Assembly: GCF_000764305.2 (NCBI RefSeq)
Contig: NW_025944352.1
Location: forward strand, 295,890-359,889
Source of the DNA: Hyalella azteca
Lineage: Eukaryota > Arthropoda > Malacostraca > Amphipoda > Hyalellidae
Direction: 5' to 3'
Length of the DNA: 64,000 nt
In this document: positions 60,205 through 64,000 of the stretch, in pieces
How positions within the stretch are numbered: position 1 is the first letter of the stretch
Layout: every line of letters begins with the position of its first letter
Made by a program: the position numbers and the translations under genes
The notes under the pieces: model-generated
The model's input: only the letters and a program-made list of their open reading frames with translations
The model's database searches: none
Told to the model about the DNA's origin: nothing

Positions 60205-60339
60205 CCCAGTGGTTGTCTGCCTGTGGATTGCCAGTAGACCCCTGCCAGGGCGAGGGCTACACGGGAGCAGACTGCCGCTGTGTCTGCCCGCCTGGCACTG
60301 CCGGCACACTGTGCCAGCACACAACCGGCGGATACTACG
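60205..60339 (+). CDS. Astacin gene: EGF-like domain exon
   Basis: 135 bp, acceptor TTTTTTCGCAG, donor CTACG|GTGAGT, phase 1 at both ends. It reads QWLSACGLPVDPCQGEGYTG, ADCRCVCPPGTAGTLCQ, HTTGGYY. Six cysteines with C-x-C and G-x-x-G-x-x-C spacing make an EGF-like module, which follows the protease domain in many astacins and helps substrate or matrix binding. Confidence 0.9.
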
Positions 60340-60654
60340 GTGAGTCTTGAGTGCGCCACGACCACACATGACACTCATGAGTGTGCGTGACGTCCGTGTG
60401 ATGGATGGTTCCTTAATGATAAGTTGGCTCGCGTATTGAACGAATTGCCACATATATGTTACGTTTAAGCGAGGTATCACGCAAATATATGAGGGTCTAG
60501 AGCAAGAAATTCATCACATTAATGTGGGATAACCTGAGATGTGGTCGCTTGGGTGGGATAGCGTCAGATGTGGCCGGTTTTCTGCGAGTCCTTTTTATGC
60601 TTAAGACAATGAGCACCATAAAGTGGAAGATTTCAATCGCCTCCATTAAGCATA
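60340..60654. other. Intron between EGF and CUB exons, first part
   Basis: No exon recognised; repeats follow. Confidence 0.6.
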
Positions 60655-61310
60655 CCTTGAAAATTTTTAGAGGCGTGAGCGACCCTGCATTAGGGCCGCC
60701 TAGGACTCTGCGTGGGAGCACGCAAATCAGCTTCTCTATATATATATGTCTGCTTCGGGTTGAGTTTCGAAGGGCAGCCTCTGGGCAGCTTGCTAGCTCC
60801 GTATGACTCGGCTCGGCCATCCCTTGTCATACTCTCAGGCGACTATATAAGGTCGGATATAGGAGCCCTAGCTATAAAAATTTTTAGTTGGTGGCGAGCC
60901 TGAATTAGGAACCGCCTAGGACTCGGACCGAACGTAAATCAGCTTCTCTATGTCCGCTTTTTGGTCTACATTCCGGCCCCCGAATCAGACAGCCACCAGA
61001 GCCTGGTGAGGGGACTGAGGGGATTCTGCCAACTCTTGCCCTACTCTCAGGAGACCATAAAGTCGGCCAGGAGGTTCTGACTAGTCGCTGATTGCGATCA
61101 GTTGGCCAACTGACCCAGAATAACTTTGCGCCGAGTGTAGTGACTATTCGGCCGAAGCCTAGGCGGTCCCCGAATTTTGTTAGGGACGAGATTCTGACCA
61201 CGAAAAGATTTCGATCGGGTGGTCAAGCAGACACAGAATAACTTTGCACCGAGTGTAGTGACTATTCGGCCGAAGCCTAGACAGGGTACAAATTTTGGTA
61301 GGGTATATAA
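60655..61310. repeat. Two diverged tandem duplications (about 220 bp and 115 bp units)
   Basis: 60657-60876 and 60877-61090 share AAAATTTTTAG, CCGCCTAGGACTC, AAATCAGCTTCTCTAT and ATACTCTCAGG-type blocks. 61095-61310 holds two copies of CAGAATAACTTTGC(G/A)CC, GAGTGTAGTGACTATTCGGC and CGAAGCCTAG. Confidence 0.8.
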
Positions 61311-61806
61311 CTAATGATTTCGAGAAGAAGAGCCTAATTCACATGAAAATTTCAAGTAAAATATTTAACACCTGTTATTCTTTTTGAATAATGTTTAGAA
61401 GGCCTAACCAGTAAAAATGTAGTAATTTGAGGTAGTGATTATTTTCATTATTTCATAAGATCTCATACCGATAATCTCAAGTGAGCCGTTCTATCGTGAA
61501 GGTCAGCAATACAGAAGACATATTTCGCTTAAATTCAATGTACAAGTTTACAAAACTCAATCGATGAGATTGATTCTCAATTAAATCTTCAAGTTTCAGT
61601 TATCTAGATTTTTCACGCACCACTGGAATCAAGAACAAATTATCAATTATGCAATAAGGTTGCACGATGTTCACCTAAACGCCAATGTGATGAAGTTTTT
61701 GCCAGTCAGTTTTTGTCGTAATTGTTTCCTAATCTAGTGCAATACTTAATGAATAAGTGCGATACTTGAGGTTGAATATAATACTGTATTTTATTTGTGG
61801 ATACAG

Positions 61807-61890
61807 ATGACCTCCTGTCACCCTGCAGCAAGACTGTCGCCTACGACACCATCATCCGCTCCCCCAACTACCCCTACAACTACGATAAGG
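61807..61890 (+). CDS. Astacin gene: start of CUB domain
   Basis: 84 bp, acceptor TGGATACAG, donor TAAGG|GTGAGC. It reads DLLSPCSKTVAYDTIIRSPN then YPYNYDK. The C-x(9)-I-x-SPNYP-x-x-Y start is typical of a CUB domain. The rest of the domain is not found in the window, so the gene continues past 64000. Protease-EGF-CUB is the layout of secreted astacins such as nematode nas proteins and sea-urchin blastula proteases. Confidence 0.9.
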
Positions 61891-62628
61891 GTGAGCACGC
61901 CTGTTGCACAGGACCCAGTTAAAAATTAACGCTTGCATTGCTTACCACCGCATACAATCTACGGTCGTATATGTATGCCGCAACAGTGCAACGGTAGTGA
62001 ACAGTGATGGAAAGACAATTTTGGTGCCTTATCAGGGTTACTCGTTGGCGTTGTGCCGTTGCCTATTAGCCTCTCGACAGCAGCATGCATTGATGGGCAA
62101 TGTGGCATCGCTACGATATTGGCGCTACCACTATCGGTTGGCTGCTTATGCCGTCGCCATACCATGCAGTGCCGTTTTAGTAGCGACCTAAATACGGCCG
62201 TCTAATTCATTTGGAAAAGGCTGCCCTGCCTTACCGGAACAAGGATAGAATTGATTATGTTACGCCAGCACAAGTTAGGCACATGAATGTCATTTATTTA
62301 GAAAAAAATAATTGAAAATAATAAAAAGTGGTCACAAACGGCATACATTAATTAATACATTTACATAACAAAACATTACATTCGTTTACGTACATTAATA
62401 CAGAAGAAAAGACATTAATATTTAAATCGTAATATTGATTTATTTAACATTTAATAATAATATGAATGAATTTCCGTACATGATTTACATGATTTTTCCA
62501 ATGAAGAATTTGCTTGCTCTGAAAATACGTTAGCGCAATATATTAATTACTGTCGCTTCAGTTCTGAGGCCATACTTTCAAAACTCGCTAATTAAGTGAA
62601 CGTAAGTACTTACGCTCTATTTTCTTGT

Positions 62629-63177
62629 CTATGATTGGTGGATGTTGCTTGCGTGGCCGTCAATGATTGGCTGATGGACTTACGATCTCTTAACTTTTTT
62701 CGAAAGTATGGGCCCAGCACTCCTACTACTTTTATGAGGTGAGTGAGTGTTATTATAATTATTATTATTTACAACACTTCTCTTTAACTTCACTTCTTGT
62801 TTGTTTGTCTGTCTGTCTGTCTGTCTGTCTGCTACAAATCTTATAATCGAAACTAAACACACTTCTACTTATTCTATCGATCTGTCTGCAAGTCAAAGAT
62901 GTAGCAGATAATTATCAAACAAATTTTTGTTTAAATTATATTTTGTTTGGCTTGTTTCTTATATTTGTAATACTCTTAGTAGACGCTTTTTCTGTGATCG
63001 AAATTTTCAGTGGTGATTTAACTTCGTTTTATACTCGCTGAACGTTTTCAAATCATGTTGAATACATATTAAATGATTTTCATAGTAGTCTGTGATTGGT
63101 GGATTTTGCTTGAAAGGCCGTCAATGATTGGCTGATGAACTTACGATCTCTTAACTTTTTTTGAAATTATAGGCCCT
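62629..63177. repeat. Dispersed direct repeat, two copies of about 88 bp
   Basis: 62629-62716 and 63090-63177 share TGATTGGTGGAT, GCCGTCAATGATTGGCTGAT and ACTTACGATCTCTTAACTTT. The copies are about 460 bp apart. Confidence 0.85.
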
Positions 63178-63794
63178 GGGCAGCAGTAGGGTAGCAGTTC
63201 TGCACTTACCAAGACATCGGGATTACGTAAATCATATTTCATGACGTGCGCCTTCACTTTGATTAGATTGCTGTTCTATTTTGGTAGCCTCTATTCATTT
63301 GATTTCTACAACTTCAAATTAATCAAATTAAACATAATAAAAAACAATAATAAATGTAATAAAAATATATTTATTGCAGAAAATTCTATCATATAGTTGT
63401 CCGAAGATTATTCGGCAGTCTCTAACTTATTCGCTATTATGATTTATCATCGGCAATACCGCGTGTGCAATTCTCAATAGGAAATTTTATCGCACTTCCA
63501 CCCGCGGTGTGCAGCACCTAAAAATTGATAAATTATTTCATTTATTTTTACTTCATATGCATTTTTTATAACGAATTGTTAATTATATAAGTAGAAGTAT
63601 TCCAGCGAGTATCTAAATCATTGAAAACAAAGAAACCGTCAGTCTTTCACACAATTCGATACGAGAAGTTCTATCCTTTAAAATATGCTTTTCAGTTTGC
63701 AAGATACTGATATCGATAGCAACTGACTTAATTGAGAAAAACCGGATCGACACTTCATCTGCGTCCAAGTGAGCGGATTCCAACGTAAAAAGTA

Positions 63795-63945
63795 AATGAC
63801 TCCAGTATATGTAAATATGTAAAGTATATGTAAATTATATGTAAATTATATGTAAATTCAGTTTATATGTAAAGTATAAAGTAAATGACTGGATACTGGA
63901 TACTCCAGTATCCAGTAAACTAAAAAGTAAATGACTCCAGTAAAA
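63795..63945. repeat. Short tandem repeats of TATATGTAAA and CTGGATACTCCAGTA
   Basis: Five or so copies of TATATGTAAATTA-type units and AGTAAATGACTCCAGTA blocks, with the inverted TACTGGATACTCCAGTA at about 63893-63912. Confidence 0.85.
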
Positions 63946-64000
63946 CGGATTCAAACGTAGAAAAACAATTCAAACGTACTTAATTTTGCGCTGACAAACG

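Larger units (their letters stand above)
61891..64000. other. Large intron, no further exon seen
   Basis: Contains a (GTCT)n run at about 62803-62830, two copies of an ~88 bp repeat (62629-62716 and 63090-63177), and TATATGTAAA/ATGACTCCAGTA repeats at 63795-63945. No CUB continuation was recognised on the plus strand. Confidence 0.6.

Overview
This is animal nuclear DNA, most likely from an arthropod and possibly a malacostracan crustacean such as an amphipod. The reasons are AT-rich non-coding DNA, short GC-richer exons with GT/AG introns up to kilobases long, two animal gene families, Penelope, LINE and BEL/Pao relics, and a short run of the arthropod telomere motif CCTAA/TTAGG at about 17.86 kb. 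There are no bacterial operons, ribosome binding sites or CRISPR arrays. The species call is an inference.

Two genes can be read with confidence. On the minus strand at the left edge, three exons (4410-3337, 2666-2494, 1743-1627) encode the start of an atypical soluble guanylate cyclase. It has a heme-NO/O2-binding (HNOB) domain with the proximal heme histidine, preceded in frame by an unusual extension of about 344 residues. The gene runs off the left end. A degenerate Penelope-like reverse transcriptase occupies the next intron. On the plus strand at the right, six exons (53751-61890) encode a secreted astacin metalloprotease: propeptide end, catalytic domain with HEIGHAVGFYHE and SVMHY, an EGF-like domain and the start of a CUB domain. 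A signal-peptide exon at 38823-38888 fits its phase and would imply a 15 kb intron. The gene continues past the right end.

The 50 kb between them is non-genic as far as I can see. It holds more than 30 tandem arrays with units from about 5 to 206 bp, several MITE-like elements (one nested in another), a decayed BEL/Pao gag region, LINE fragments and a few weak candidate exons.

The most notable pattern is that minisatellites sit exactly on exon-intron boundaries of both genes. Their units are copies of the boundary itself, so each array multiplies splice donors, acceptors or branch-site-like motifs: 5 donor copies at cyclase exon 2, 3 in-frame acceptor copies at cyclase exon 3, about 7 acceptors and 12 donors around astacin exon 2, repeated TCTAAT motifs before exon 3 and at least 16 donors after exon 5.

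One caution about the assembly: two exact Tn5/Nextera mosaic-end junctions (36644-36681 and 51304-51341), each close to an N, are library artefacts. Contiguity across them should not be trusted. This matters for the link between the proposed signal-peptide exon and the rest of the astacin gene, because the 51.3 kb junction lies between them.
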